Shown: positions 1 to 13,690, counted from the stretch's first letter. The stretch: 64,000 nt of DNA from Casuarina equisetifolia (GCA_028551475.1 CM052355.1:14777543-14841542); one strand, 5' to 3'. The notes: generated by a model not told the origin, from the letters alone. Made by a program: numbers and translations.

Positions 1-630
1 AGTACGTTTCGCATATGGTACCCTAGTATATCTAACATCATATCTAATTGATGTTTTAATGGACTTTGTTAGAGATGTTTACTTTCTCTTTCAGAATTGA
101 CCGTTAAAAGAAAGAAATATCCAAGTACAAAGAGAACATCATAGCATGTCCTCTTATTTGTGAAGAAGCACATTGCATAACGACTCAAGAGATTGTGAAA
201 TGTTGTACTTGAAACTTGTTGGCTTCCCATAGATGAGTCTTGAAAAGGGGACGTCCCCATAAAACATCATAGTCATGGTATTAACAATAAATGAAATACA
301 TAATTTGTTCAACAACCCTCACAACAATAGGCTTAAGACACCAACAATAAATCAGTTTATATCATTGTAGAGAAGGTCTTATAGCACTTATGAAGTTGGG
401 TGCATATTAAATTCACAAGTTCAATTTCATAGCACCGTTAATGGAGTGGAGATTCATAACAAAGTATGCTACTAGTATATTTTTCCCTTTCACGGACAGA
501 TTCTTGTGATTATCTAACATGCTTAAGTTAGAAATAAAAATTTAATGATTAGTTAAACTATAGTTTTCTGTATAGAAAACTCTCAATGTATTAAGTTAGC
601 TATATCAGTTGACAGTATATGTAATTTCAG

Positions 631-1348
631 GATTCTGAAAGAGCTGTAAGTCGAGAGGAAGGAATGGAACTAGCAAAGCAGCTTGGATGTTCGCTTTTTG
701 AATGTAGTGTCAAAACCAGAGAAAATGTGGACCAATGCTTCGAAACACTTTCAGAAAAGGTAATACTTTTACAATCTAACACTCCACATTGTTGGATGAA
801 GGGAAAGGTCTGGTGGTTAAGGGTCGTAATGGTGAGTTATAAAGTCAAGATTAAATGCAAGAATAAAACCATATTTTTTCATTTATGGTTTCTACTGAGT
901 ACCCAATAGGTAGAGGGGTTTGAGAAATTTCCTGTGTGTTATGTATTAGGTATTATTTGATAATCTCTTGCAGTAACGGAAAAGAGAAACCGCTAAAAGA
1001 AGAAATTCCCTATTAGGGGTTTTCGCAAGTTATTTAATCCAGAAAACAAAGGATATGCGTGTTATAATTATAGTGGTATGTAGCATTGGTGCTTTTGGAC
1101 TAAGTTATTTAGTTAACTAATTAAAGTATGACAACCATGTGACTAGAAATTATGATTGCCTTAAGTAATGTATAGCCTTTTCCTCTATTTACTTCAACGA
1201 GTTTGAGATCATTTGACAGATAATGGAAGTTCCCAGTTTCGTTCAAAATGGCCGTAAGGAGCCCCCACCACCTCCGCCAACAACACTCCCACCACCTCCG
1301 TCAACAACAACCCCACCACCTCCGCAAAATGGAGATTGCTGCAATTAG
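631..1348 (+). CDS. RABC2/Rab18-type small GTPase, 3' end only (last two exons)
   Basis: Rab GTPases of the RABC (Rab18) class act in membrane traffic and cycle between GTP and GDP states. Only the last two coding exons are in the window: 631-759 (after a TTTCAG acceptor, ending at GTAATA) and 1220-1348 (after ACAG, ending in TAG). The first exon is the same length and phase (129 nt) as exon 5 of the complete paralogue at 6478-10617, and its protein aligns closely, beginning DSERAVSREEG and holding the G5 box as ECSVKT rather than ECSAKT. The last exon starts IMEVPS like its paralogue but then diverges into a proline-rich stretch with three PPPP-type runs and ends DCCN, still a plausible geranylgeranylation signal. 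Bases 1-630 read as intron. The 5' exons must lie left of the window, so intactness cannot be judged. Confidence 0.85.
1265..1335 (+). repeat. Short degenerate CCACCACCTCCG-type repeat encoding the proline tail
   Basis: Within the last exon of the partial RABC2 gene a block of about 25 nt (CCACCACCTCCG followed by a CAACAACA-like spacer) is repeated roughly three times, giving PPPPPP-TTL-PPPP-STTT-PPPP. The complete paralogue has no such block, so it looks like a copy-specific expansion. Confidence 0.7.
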
Positions 1349-2244
1349 CAAGATTTACATATCATGAATGGATTTTGCACCTTTTAATTTCCCTCGCAAT
1401 TTCTTACTACTGAGCTTCTCGTGATCAAGTTTGCTTAAATACTTGTACCATCAAGAATGAATATTGGCACTTGGATAACGTATATTAGCTTGTGTAAATT
1501 GATTGTCTTTGTTTTTTTTTTCTTTTCAGAAGGACAAAAAATTCAATCCCAAATAATTTTTTCCTTTAGTTATCTTTTTATATTTTTGTTGAAAAATTCA
1601 TTCTTAACCAAAAATGAATAGAAGCTTTTTTTTTCCGATGAAAAATATTCTCAAAAAGCAATTGACAATATTAGAGTAATGTTATATTATTTTAGTACAT
1701 TGTTTCACCTCAAGTGTAGAGAAATACTTCTCATGAAAATTTTTATTTATGAGTGAAGAATGACACATTTAAACTTAAGCATTGATGTTGTGTTAAAAAG
1801 TTTATTCATACTTCAAAATTAACTCAAAAGTAAGAGCATTTTTTTTAAAGCTTCAAATAAGATTGAGAAGATACCAGACTTATGTCATAGTATTTTCAAC
1901 AATTTAAGGCAATTTCTACTTATATCTAAACTGTAATAGCCTTTGTTCCTTTATGTGGCTATGAGGTATTATTTATTTTTTTTAAGAAATAGGGATGGTA
2001 TCTTGACAAATTTTATTAATAACAACAAGGCTAGGGTAATAACCATACTTCGGATAAGTACAATGGTAGGATATAAGCCTTAGGAAAGGCAAAATGCTTT
2101 ACATATCAAACTTTCATAAAGACTTAAAATGAAAGCATAAAATACATTAGACAATATATGCACTTAACCCTATGGTGGTCTATAGTTACCTAGGCTTAAC
2201 TGATCTTGCGTGAAAACTGCTAAACATAGGCGTGTCAATGAGCT

Positions 2245-2515
2245 AGAATGATCAAACAGTTCCATATTTTGGACTATATGCATGTAATTAGCAAGATGGT
2301 CTACAACTACATTTCCCTTGCGATACACATGTTGGATTGTTGCATATGCTGGTATCATGGAGAGGCACTATCGAATGACATACTCTAGTTTCCATGGAGT
2401 TTTCCTCTTTTTAAATAGACATTGAACTAAATAGAAAGTGTTCAATTCAATTATATAGGGTATTTGATTCAGTTCTTGACATATCTTGAGGCCTTCTAGT
2501 AAGGCCTTCTTGATT
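2245..2515 (-). mobile_element. Decayed non-LTR retrotransposon RNase H-like fragment
   Basis: Read on the minus strand from about 2515 down, one frame gives ALLEGLKICQELNQIPYIIE, then a TAG stop, then HVYRKGNVVVDHLANYM. This is the pattern of the plant RVT_3-type RNase H at the 3' end of LINE-like elements: the catalytic Glu in ALLEGL, a central Asp position (here Asn), and the terminal HVYREGN..AD.LA block with its Asp retained. The in-frame stop, the changed central acidic residue and the lack of adjacent reverse transcriptase mark it as a dead fragment. The same domain also occurs in a few host genes, but no gene structure surrounds it here. Confidence 0.6.
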
Positions 2516-5500
2516 GGTGAGTGATTTTATTGGTATTCGTTACTCTTGTTCCTAGATTAACTAGGATAGTAAACCCAACAATAATTAATCAATATCTTAA
2601 ATGGGAACATTTAATACAAACCTTACTTTAGATTACAGATTTTTCTAGTTTTACCCTTGTTGCTAATTAATGCATATCCTACTTTAGCGTACAAGCTTTT
2701 TCAGTTGATTTATCAAGATGTGGCAGAAGTTGTTACCCTGACTATGAATTTCCTCTAAATTCAACGACTTCAAGCCTTTACTTGATTGTCTCAAATATGC
2801 CACAACTTATTTTCTTAAAATCCATGCTCAAGCTTTGCTTCAATTTCCTTTGTGAAGACTAAGTGGACGATTTTACATGGGCCGTAGAACGCTATCTCAT
2901 AATTAGATCATAAGAAAAAGATTGTGTTAATTATTGATTTCTAATTACATAATGGTCAAATTCATTGCCAATGCACAGTACTTGTTAAGATGCTTATTAA
3001 CCAACTTATGAGTTGGTAGAATCTCTTTTCATTTAGATAGAATTTTAATTGTATTTTATTAACAATATGAGATCTTTGCTTACAACATAACACACTCTCT
3101 CACCACAATCATTAAATAATTAGATCATAATGTCATATCATATAGCAATGCATGAACTCAATCAATAGGAGCTCATAGGAGTACTAAAGAAGATCATAGG
3201 CTCTAACACCTATATTGCTTAGCAACATGGGATCGTTGCCTGTACTGTAACCGCGTCTATTCCATACTCTTATTTGTCAATGTTGATTAGTATTAATGGA
3301 GGCGCAACATGTGGATGGCGAGGTACTCCAAGGTTGGTATGTTGTGGTGAAGTTGATGGAGATGACCTTTTGAAAATCAAAAGACGTCTACCTTTATACC
3401 CTTTACTCACGGACGTTATGACATTCTTTTTTAAGATAAGTACATAATAAAGATCAATAATAGGGGATAAGTATTTAATATTTTCTAATATATTGTTTTA
3501 GAATCCATTTTATTTGTCAGATATTCTCCTTTTTTAAATCACTAATTTTAAAAGATAAATGAACTTTTTACATATATCTTAACTTAAATTTCATCACCCC
3601 CCACCCCAGATCAAAGGGTCTGGGGAACGTATGTCTCAAATCGTAGACTGGTTGGTCTAGAGCCTCCTTTTGCTCCAACTAAGCTGTCACATGTGCGATA
3701 TCTTATTACTTGTAAACTAGAGTCTTGAGCATCATTCTATATGTGTAAGTAGCTCCTCCTAAGGGATGATTTTTTGAAAAGATTAAATCTTTTAACAATT
3801 AATTAGGGAAGACTAAATTGGTGAAAGAGGTCCTTCCGGGGAAGATAATACACAATTCTTACAAAATATGCAGTGTATGTTAAACTGTTACATGTAAGAA
3901 ACTTCATCCATTGTAGTCCCTCTTTAAATGTGGTTAAGAATGATCCCACCACGAATTGTTGATCCTAAACTAGTTATTATCACAATTAGCACAGTTTTAG
4001 ACAATGGTATACAGTGCTCAAAGAACACTAGCCGTGCACTGTTTCTAGTGTGGCCGAAAGAATGGAGGCCCTCTTACACTGATTGATAAACAACTGGTCA
4101 AATGACCACGTCTAGAACGGATCTCATCTCAAGCTTGAAACTTGCTTTGTATACAAAGTTAGTCCACCTCCCCATATGCTTTTTTATTCCAAGTGATTTG
4201 TCTAGTTGTTCCGTTTGTGATGGCGATATCTGTTGCCATCACATCGGTGAGGTGCTTCCTTGAATTCTAAAGAAAGCGATGCATCAGAAAATGCAACAGC
4301 GAAGGACTGCTTGCACAACATTTTTGTTTTGAGCTCCTTGTCTTTCGGGGCTTATGCCGGACTGCTTTCAAAAAGGGTACGAAAATGATTTTATATTAGC
4401 CTCAAACAAGATATCAGGCAACTGTTAAGTGTATCATTGTGTTAGGAAGCTTGTATTACAAGCAACTTCCGTGAGTTATGTGCTGAAAATTATGCACTTC
4501 ACATTATTCAAATTTTATTTTTGTATCTTTTTTCTATTAAAAAAATGATTATTTCTTAATAAGCCAATTAGATGAAAGTAAAAATGACTCAATTTCTATT
4601 AATCAAATTTATAATTCCAACGTGATAATAAAATTTAAGTTCAAGCATAATACCTTTTCACTCATTAGTAAAAACCATTTCAAGCAACATCTCTTAGGAA
4701 GAAAAAGTAATCTTTATTAATCAAATCTATAAGTTTTGTGTGTGGTAAGAAAGTTTGACATAAAAATATAAAAAATTTAAGATGAAGTTTAAATATAAAA
4801 AATATCCTCACAACTAATTAATTAACTTTTTGAGTTAAATCATGAACTTTTTAACATAATATTAAAGTTTAACTTAATTCTGTTTCATTCTATATAATCT
4901 TAAACCAAAAATATTTGATGTATAAAGAATATATACAAGATAAAAATCTTATACTAAAAGTTAAGACAATATAAAATTTAAATACAAAATCATTCTTTAA
5001 CTTATAAATTAACTTTTATATTGGACTTACTAAGTTCTAACCTAATGAGCGTAAGACACATTTGTTCTTTATTCTTCTTGTCCAAATGAAAACGAGATAA
5101 AGCGTGCCATAACTTTTAGCGCCTACAATGTTCTAAGGAAAAGCATGTGGATAAGATAAATGTCATTTCACTAAAAGGAGCACCAAAATGGAAGTTAGCC
5201 TAGATTGACCTATACGAACCACGGGCTCAGCCAGCCGAAAGTCCTCTTGGAAGGTGCGGGCTACATCAGGTATAAAAATCCAAACATTTGTGGCCAAAAA
5301 TAAAGACAGAAGATAAGTAGAGACAGAAAGAAAGAGGTCATTCATGATTGCAGCTGCAGCTTCATAGCCAAGCCTGCAAATGTTGTGTTTGAACACAATA
5401 AAAGCGGACTATTTGAGAAAGTGACCTTTTACCAATGCAACTCAAGATCCCCGTTGCCTAGCTCTTTAGTACTGCGGGGTCACGTTTTGGTTAACAAACA

Positions 5501-6303
5501 ATGAGTGTGGCACTTCACCATAGGTGGGGCAGGAAGTTAGGAACAAGGGGACGGGTGTTCTATCATGTCGTCGATTTATTTTTTTTAAAAAAAAAAATTA
5601 TATAAGAACTCACCACTTACAAGCAAAGATATTTGACTTAAAATTTGAACTTTAATGTTATATTTAGAAGATTACTTTTTTAAAACTAACTAATAAGTAA
5701 AGAAAATGTTAAAAGACCAAAATATTTAACTCCAAAGTTAAATAAAAAGACACTTTCTTTATCTAAGCTTCGTTATAAAGTACTAGATTTTTACTATACA
5801 ATTTTCATCTTGCAGTAGTGAGAAAGTGAGTAAATTTAATATAAATCCTAATACTATATTAAAGGCTTAGAAAATATATGTAAATATGCAAAATATAATA
5901 TGCCAATACATTGATACGTAGATGATATAGGATAACCATTGATAGAAATAGGAAACTAATAACATTATTTGGCGTGCTTTACATTAACCCGTGATGTAAT
6001 AAAGACTTCTAACTTTTATTGATCTATCTAGTATCTTTAACATTATAGTGGGACAACCACCGGGGAGACTTATGATGAGATCAAAAGCAGGAACATAAAC
6101 TTTCGTGCTAAATCACTTGGAAAACAGGATGTTCCACGACAAGGGATGGAATAGCGTCAAGAAAAAGAGAAACATGTGAAAAAGAAAGGAATCAATACGT
6201 CGTTGGGTTGTCAGGGATGCCCAGGTAGCCGTTTTCTTTAGCTTCTCACTCTCCCTGTCCGCAGATGCCCCCCCTTATTATACTCTACTAGCTTTCCTCT
6301 TTT

Positions 6304-6306
<3 letters not shown>

Positions 6307-6354
<48 letters not shown>
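6307..6354 (+). repeat. (TC)24 microsatellite
   Basis: Uninterrupted TC dinucleotides about 125 bp before the RABC2a start codon, probably in or near its 5' UTR. Pyrimidine-rich repeats are common in plant 5' leaders. Confidence 0.95.
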
Positions 6355-6358
<4 letters not shown>

Positions 6359-6477
6359 GCCTGCTTGTGAACATTTCTTTCACCGTACTTTTTGGAGATA
6401 GAGAGAGACGCAGAGAAAAGAACTAATCATCAGAGAGACGGGGAAGAAGAGAGACAATCTTGGGTCTGACGAGTCAA

Positions 6478-9400
6478 ATGGGTTCTTCTTCAGGTCAGAG
6501 CGGTGGCAGCTACGATCTCTCATTCAAGATCTTGTTGATCGGTGATTCCGGTGTGGGAAAAAGCAGTCTCCTTGTCAGCTTTATCTCCAGCTCCGTCGAA
6601 GATCTTTCACCCACCATTGGTACTTTCTTTTCTTTTGCATTTCAGTTTGCTTCAGCTGGCATCCTGTTTGGTAACTTTAAGTTCAGGGGGAAGAGTCCTC
6701 TACTTCTGTTGGGTCTTCAGTGACTGCAAATATAACATTTTGTATAGTGTCAATGCGATTTTTTGTTTTCCTCGATATCTTGGCGACCCATAGAGAGTTC
6801 AATACTGTTGGATCCATAAGAAATATTTTTAAGAATTTGAGCGACTGCAAATTGTATAATATTATATGTAATATGATCGTTTCAAGAGTCGGAGTTACAG
6901 ATGGAAGCTGTACAATTCGGCTACTTGAGACTCATCAAAAGCCATTCAGTTTATAAATTTCTTGAATTTCTCAGACTGAATCTATGAAGTGTTTTCTTTT
7001 TCTTTCAAGGCTTTGTGCATCTAAGTTATTTATTACAAGATGTGTCTACCCAATAAACATATAATCTAAAGTAGTTCTTTTTATTTGAAGGTGTGGATTT
7101 TAAGATCAAGCTGCTCACAGTAGGTGGGAAGAAATTAAAGCTCACTATTTGGGACACCGGTAAGCATTAGCAGATGCTCATTCTCTCTCTTCCTGTCTCC
7201 AATATAAGATTGAAGATATGTTCGTATCTAAAGAATCCCCCGAACGCTCGCCTATAATGTTGGAAGATTCACAATTTAATCCGGACTCCCCCCCCCCCTC
7301 CTTATTCTTTTTTGTACATTAGTTTTTACTTATTACCATGTCATGTTGTGGGTCTCTTCAGTTGCAAGAGCAGAAATTTGTCAAACATGAAATTCATGAC
7401 AATTTTTTCAACTAACGTAAGTTGCCAGTGATTTCTTCACTTTTTTCTGACTTCTTCGGGGAAGAAGTGTTTCATTTTCACAATTTTAATCTGGAATAGT
7501 ACCCGTACTTGCAATCCACTAGTCTTCGATTTTCCAGTTTTTCAGTGTCAATTTTAGTTTAACACCTCAAACATGTCACTGATACATGTAATGCTGGTGA
7601 CCTTGTAATGTTTTGCTGGAGATCTATAGCAGCTGATAAAAAATTTTTGAAGGTCATGAACCAAGATCTTGTCAGTTTTGCAACACATAACAAGTTAACT
7701 AAACTTTACATTCAGTTTGCTCCTTAATGCTTCTCTGTGCTATTTGAGTTTCTATCTAGTTCTTGTGTCTTATCACAAATAGTCACTGAACTTTGATGAC
7801 CTAAACCAATTATGATTCACTTGGGACAATGTAATGTCTGTTGCAGCTGGACAGGAGAGGTTCAGAACATTAACAAGCTCTTATTATCGAGGTGCCCAAG
7901 GGATCATTCTTGGTATGCCAGCAACGACCTTATTTCCTATTATCCTCTGAATCATGCATGGGAATATCCTCTTTTTTACATTGGTCAATGAAAATGCTGT
8001 TCGGGCTCTACATATAATCAGTAAGCGATTTAGTGCACTTGGTCCTACAAGTATTAACATCAATATAACTAAAGAAATGTTATTCACGTTTCTATAAAGC
8101 ATCTCTGCGCTGCACAAGAGTGAGCCTTAACAGTGTAGGAATCAGCATTGCCAACATACAAAGTGATTACTGCATTTGTGAGCAGCCTTCATCTTAGCTG
8201 TAAATCTGATGCAAGGGCCATTTTCTAATTCTTTTACATATCATTTCAGCACACAAGAGTTTTATCTCCTTAATCTGTTGTTTCATAAAGCCACTGCATG
8301 GCTGCTACCAAGATAACACTTATCTTTTGAGCATCTCTTATCTATATTTGAGTGATGTCAAGATCTATACAACAATGAGAGAACCACGAAAAGAAAAAGG
8401 GAAGAAAAAAAAATGCTTCTTCACAATATGTGATAAGGAAAGGGAGCGCTCGGGAAATGTAGTGCTTCAGCAAAGACCACTCTTCTATGTTTATTTTAGC
8501 TTTTTGCTTTGTTATATTGTAGTATAATGACATAAAACAATGCACCGCCTTTGTTATTAGATGACAATGTTTTCCTCAGCAGCACAGTCATCGTTGTTGT
8601 AAAAAGTAGATTCACTTACTCCTCTAATAAGCTATCTGCAGTTGTATTTTTTACTCTGTGCCTGACCTTTTCAATAGTATTTATAATTTCGGCCGAATTA
8701 TTACCAATTTGTTCTCTTATATTTTAGTTTATGATGTTACGCGAAGAGAAACCTTTACAAATTTATCCGATGTGTGGGCTAAAGAAGTGGATCTCTACTC
8801 GACTAATCAGAACTGTGTCAAGATGCTTGTTGGGAATAAAGTTGATATAGTAAGTTGAACATTCTCCATATCTTACTCATTATGCTATTAAGTTGACAGG
8901 AGCTTAGCTCCATACTCTTTCTAAATCTTCTAAGCATCTATGAAAAGAATAAGTCGATCAGATAGTCACATTTGCCTCTGGTAGAATCTGGATTCTGTGT
9001 TCCTTCGACTGCCGGTGAAAGAAAATTCACTGGGTATATTTTCATCATATTTTCACTAAATTCTTGCTCCTTGTAGGAAGTCAAAATTTTCTTGCAGATT
9101 GTAAAGCTGCTAAATTGTATAATTTTGCAAAAAAATTTCAGATGGTTGTAGTACCTCCATTAAATGCATATCTTTCACTCCTGCAAGCTGGTGTTGTAAA
9201 CATCATTTGTTTCACAGCAAGTGATTCCACCTTCTAAACCCTGGTTATTCAATGTGGCTTAAAACCAGCACAATCAGAATATGGAAGTGTAAATCCTGAC
9301 ATATACTATCACAGTCTCTGATTCAGGTTGTAGTGGCCCGCATGAATGGGCTCACAGTCCAAGAGTTTATCAGGATACATCAGTAGTTGGTGATTATTTA

Positions 9401-10617
9401 ATTCTCATAGATGTTGCCCCTGTCTGCACAAAGCATCTGGGCATGGAAATTGACTTTTCATTTTGAACTTCTTTAAAGGGTACTTCTAGTTTTGTACAAA
9501 TGAATTGTCACATTGCATACCTCACCCTTGATTCTATTAGCACAACATGAATTCACATATCTAAAGGCTTGAACTGAACTTCAGTTCTTGGCTTATGGGG
9601 AAGTACGTGATAAGTTGCAGGACGCATCTCCAAGAGTGTGTTTATATATTGCCTTTTGGGTTCTTTTCCTTTTTGTGTGTGTGTCTCTGTTTCTTTTTTA
9701 TTTTATCTTCTTTTTTTTCCCTCCTTTTTGGCCTTTTATCAATTTCCTTTACTGCTAGTAATAGACATAGTTCATTATTGCATGTAGGACTTTTCCTTGA
9801 GCTTTGTGGTTGGTTTTCCCTTTCATATGTAAAAATTTTGCAGTGGTTATTTAATGTGCTTTTATTCTATCGTTCTTTGAAGAATTAATTTTATTTTAAA
9901 CTAAGTTTTCTTATTTATTGTTAACCCAATGAAAATTTATGTATACATTCCAGGAGTCTGAAAGAGTTGTAAGTAGAGAGGAGGGAATTGCGCTAGCGAA
10001 AGAGCTTGGATGTTTGTTTCTTGAATGTAGTGCTAAAACTAGAGAAAACGTGGAGCAATGCTTTGAAGAACTTGCGTTAAAGGTAATACTCATTCCGTTT
10101 TTCCAGCCTGTGAAAGGGTAAGGATTACCAGGACATAGTATCCCTAGTGCAGGATATTCAAGATTTTGATAACCACACTAAACAGTCAGCTTCTGTTTAG
10201 TCCTTTATGATTGTCCTTTTTCTTCTGGTATTTGTTGAACAAAAAAATGAGGGGATGCATACTTTTATTTTACTGGGTCTAAAAGTTAATGATAATTCAA
10301 TCCATGTTTGATTGGCTGGTACCCTTTGGGTGGAATGGCATGTTCATCCTAATAATGAGGGAAGGGTTGGGTGGAGGAAGAGATTTATTTATTCCGGATT
10401 AATGTAGGATAAAGGAGACTAGGCTTATCCAAGAAACTATGTTTACCATTAGTATGATTAAGCATTTTTCTATCTCACTTCTAAAGAGTTTTAGATTATT
10501 TTACAGATAATGGAGGTTCCTAGTCTCTTGGAAGAAGGATCTACTGTAGTGAAGAGAAACATTTTAAAGCAGAAACAGGAATACCAAGCATCTCCAACTG
10601 GTGGTTGTTGCTCGTAA
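6478..10617 (+). CDS. RABC2A: RABC2a-like (Rab18 family) small GTPase, complete
   Basis: Six coding exons: 6478-6619, 7091-7159, 7847-7912, 8728-8849, 9954-10082 and 10507-10617, all with GT-AG borders and phases that join into a 212-residue protein, the usual length for the family. From the ATG at 6478 it begins [19 protein letters not shown]. The G boxes are intact: GDSGVGKS (residues 22-29), the TIGVDFK effector region, WDTAGQE, NKVD and ECSAKT. The [12 protein letters not shown] block is typical of plant RABC2. The C terminus ends GCCS, a double-cysteine prenylation signal, so the protein should be geranylgeranylated and membrane-bound. Plant RABC2a is known for a role with myosin/peroxisome traffic; its exact role here is inferred from family. 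A partial tandem paralogue lies upstream on the same strand. Confidence 0.95.
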
Positions 10618-12973
10618 AAGCTAGATTCAGATACTATGAACAAATTATGTACATGTTGCTTTCTCTTTTAATTTCATTCTTCTCCTCTTGCTGTCACCAA
10701 GTTGCTTCATTACTTGTACCATTGAAAGTGGAATACTGGCACCCAGATCACATATCTCAGCTTGTGTAAATCGTTTGTATTTTTTTTTTTAATTCTACTC
10801 CATATTATGAAAACAAAAGTACGTGTGTTTTTTTTATTGTTTTATTTGTTTATACGGAGCTTTCTGTTTTATTTGTTCACACAGAGCTTTCTGCTTATTT
10901 ACTCCCCAATGCAGCTACGAGTAAGAAATCACTAGATGTATTACTCTTTTTCCTAGATTGACAAGGTCACTAGACGCAACTAGATTTTTTACTGCATTGA
11001 CAACAGTAATCAATTGCGTACACTCTAATGGATGCATGTACTTCATATTCTTCTTTAGAGCGTAGATATTCAAATTGGTTGGTATTAAGAAGGTTGCGAA
11101 TGTTGGGAGATAAGATAGCTCTCGTGCCAATTGTTAGGAGACTACACAATTTTTTATTTTTTATTTTTAAAAAAAGGGTCAACGACATGAGCAAAACATG
11201 TATTTGAAATAAAAGCCAATGATGAATAACAATGTTGGAGGTTACAAGTCCCATACTAAAAAAGAAGAAGCTTATAGTTAAGTTTAAATGAATGAAGTTT
11301 CTTCCAATTTTTTATCTAGTTTTTAGATTAAATTTTAATTTTTTTAACATAGTATTAGGGTTAGGTTAGGTTAGGTCCTACTCCAAATGTATTATTCACA
11401 TGGCATCATTGCTATTAGGATGATCTCTCAATGTGGAAAAGGTGTTGCAGGTTATGAGTTCTACACCAAGAAGAGAAAGCATGTGATTAAATTTAAATTA
11501 AGAAAATTTTCTTTAATTTTTGAACAAGCTTTTAAGTTAGACTTAGACTATTTAACAAATAGTGATGATAATAATTCTAATAATCAGTTTATTTCTTTTA
11601 TTGTAGCAACCAAATGAACCTTATATCTCCAACTAAAGCCATCAACCCAACACATCAACTTCCAAATTCACTTACAATCAATATGAAGTTGACTAGGGGA
11701 CAAAAGAACCATGTCTAGATGTGATTAGCTTCAAAGGTTACAAGCTTGTTATGTATGACATCAATCCAATAGAGATCCATACAAGCTTCTTAAAAGGAGC
11801 AAGGCTCTCTAATGGTGGAGATGAATGCAATAAGTATTAGTATTAGTGGCACCCATTTGATTAAGAAGGCCTATGAGCTCTCGATATTGGTTTGCCCGCC
11901 ATAGTAATAGAAAAGACCCCTGTATACACTTGTAGCATAAGGCTAGTCAACCCAAGTGGATTTTATGGTCCATTTCCATACCATACATGGATGCATTATC
12001 GGTTGCAGTTCTATTTCCCTCTGTTTTCTTTCTTTTGTGTTTGTCTTCCATCTTGGAAGATACTTGACTACCAGGAAACATACTTTTTTGACATGAATCA
12101 GTTTCTTACAATAATTGTAAAATAGCCTTTGTCCGGTTAGGCTACAAGTATTGTTCACTTAGCTAGATCCACCATTCCCAACCCAAGTGACCCAAAGTCA
12201 AGCCTAACCTAACTACTGCACCCGGCTTGGGTGTGTAACCTGAATCGGAGTCCTATTCAGTTGCAAATCGGCAACTGTGAGTAGGGATCAAGGGTTGTAG
12301 GGAATTGGGTGGAGTTTGTAGTCGGTGGCAACTGGGGTTTGAATAATTTCAAGCGTGGGGGCAACTGAGGCTATAGGATGTTAGTTTGGTAATTGGGTGT
12401 GCAGGAAGCCAGGTTATAGGGGATGTTTGGTAATTTTAGTGTGGCTTGTGTAGAATGGTAATTTTGGCTAATACAAAATTTCAGATTCACTTTCAAACTC
12501 GTTTTGGTGGCTAAGAAACTTTGGAACCGATTTTTACATAGAAAGAAACACTACTATTATACCATATCAAGAGATGTTGTAAAAGAAAGGAAAATAAATG
12601 AAGATAACAAGATGAACAAATTCAATCGTATTAATTCCACTTTGATAGTAAACTATATGTTGTTATTACTATATGTATAGGTTGAAGCCTAGTCCCCCTT
12701 TATATAATGAATACAATAATAAAAAAAATAATACAAATACAATCTAAGAAGCCTATGAATGCAAGTAAATCAAATGTTAATTTTGATAAATGTATCGTAA
12801 TTGTAACTTTTTCATTGACACCAATTGTTTAATAAATACATACATAACTATTCTAATGAACATTAATAATTTATTAGTAGGCATGAGACTTAATTGATAG
12901 TCTATATCATTTGAGACTAAAAAATCCTAGGTTTGAAACTCAACTTCCCAACACTCTCGTTATCTAACCCCCT

Positions 12974-13011
12974 CCCCCCCCCCCCCCCCCCCAAAAAAAA
13001 AAAAAAAAAAA
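12974..13011. repeat. C19 homopolymer directly joined to A19 homopolymer
   Basis: Nineteen C followed without interruption by nineteen A (as given). Exact lengths are unreliable in any sequencing of such tracts. Confidence 0.9.
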
Positions 13012-13580
13012 GAAAATTAACAATATGTGCTTTGGATACCATGATAATTATGACATAGTTATATGGTACCAAAATCCTCATATTTATAGGTAAATTAGAA
13101 TAATATTTAATAGAGAAAATTATCATTTTGTCATTGCTCATAATTTTAACTCCGTACCTAACATATAAAAGTTTGATATAATGGCTAAGAAGTTGCTATA
13201 GCCATTGTCTCTTTCTTGGATTTCTTTTGCATCTTTAAAGACTATATAGACCATGTTCAATCATCTCGAGTCTTTATGCTCATTTTCAAATCACTATAAT
13301 GTGTGTTCTAAATCCATATTCAATTTCCTTTTAATTCTCTTGTCAAATTCATGTAAAAAAATAGTCGTAATTGTTATGAATAAATAACTAAGAACTAGTT
13401 TTGAAAATTGTCAAAAGATAGTGTTTATTTCATATGGTTAACATGATATTATATAATTTATATTTAATTATTTTTCTTAACAATTAGTTTTAAGAGAAAA
13501 TTTTTAAAATTGACTAACTAATCATAAATTTTTTAAAATGATAAAGTTTGTGATTAAAATAAAAAGAAATATAATATAAA

Positions 13581-13690
13581 GATAGATATACATACATATG
13601 TACACACACATATGTATACATACATAATCACATATATATACACACATATATACATATATATACGTATACATACATATATACATATGAAAC
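13581..13690. repeat. Compound AT/AC-rich microsatellite
   Basis: About 110 bp of alternating purine-pyrimidine DNA made of TATATA, ACACAC and ATACAT units, lying some 770 bp before the Toc34 start codon. Confidence 0.85.

Larger units (their letters stand above)
1349..6477. other. Intergenic region between the two RABC2 copies
   Basis: About 5 kb of AT-rich DNA with no supported gene. It holds the decayed retrotransposon RNase H fragment near 2.2-2.5 kb, several AT-rich stretches (about 1.5-1.9, 4.5-5.1 and 5.6-5.9 kb) and, at the right end, the putative 5' UTR of the complete RABC2 gene with its TC microsatellite. The small open frames here have no recognisable domain. Confidence 0.6.

Noticed and set aside
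11350..11380. Telomere-like ttagggttaggttaggttagg
   Set aside because: Only a few imperfect units, and the plant telomere unit is TTTAGGG; likely chance or minor slippage.
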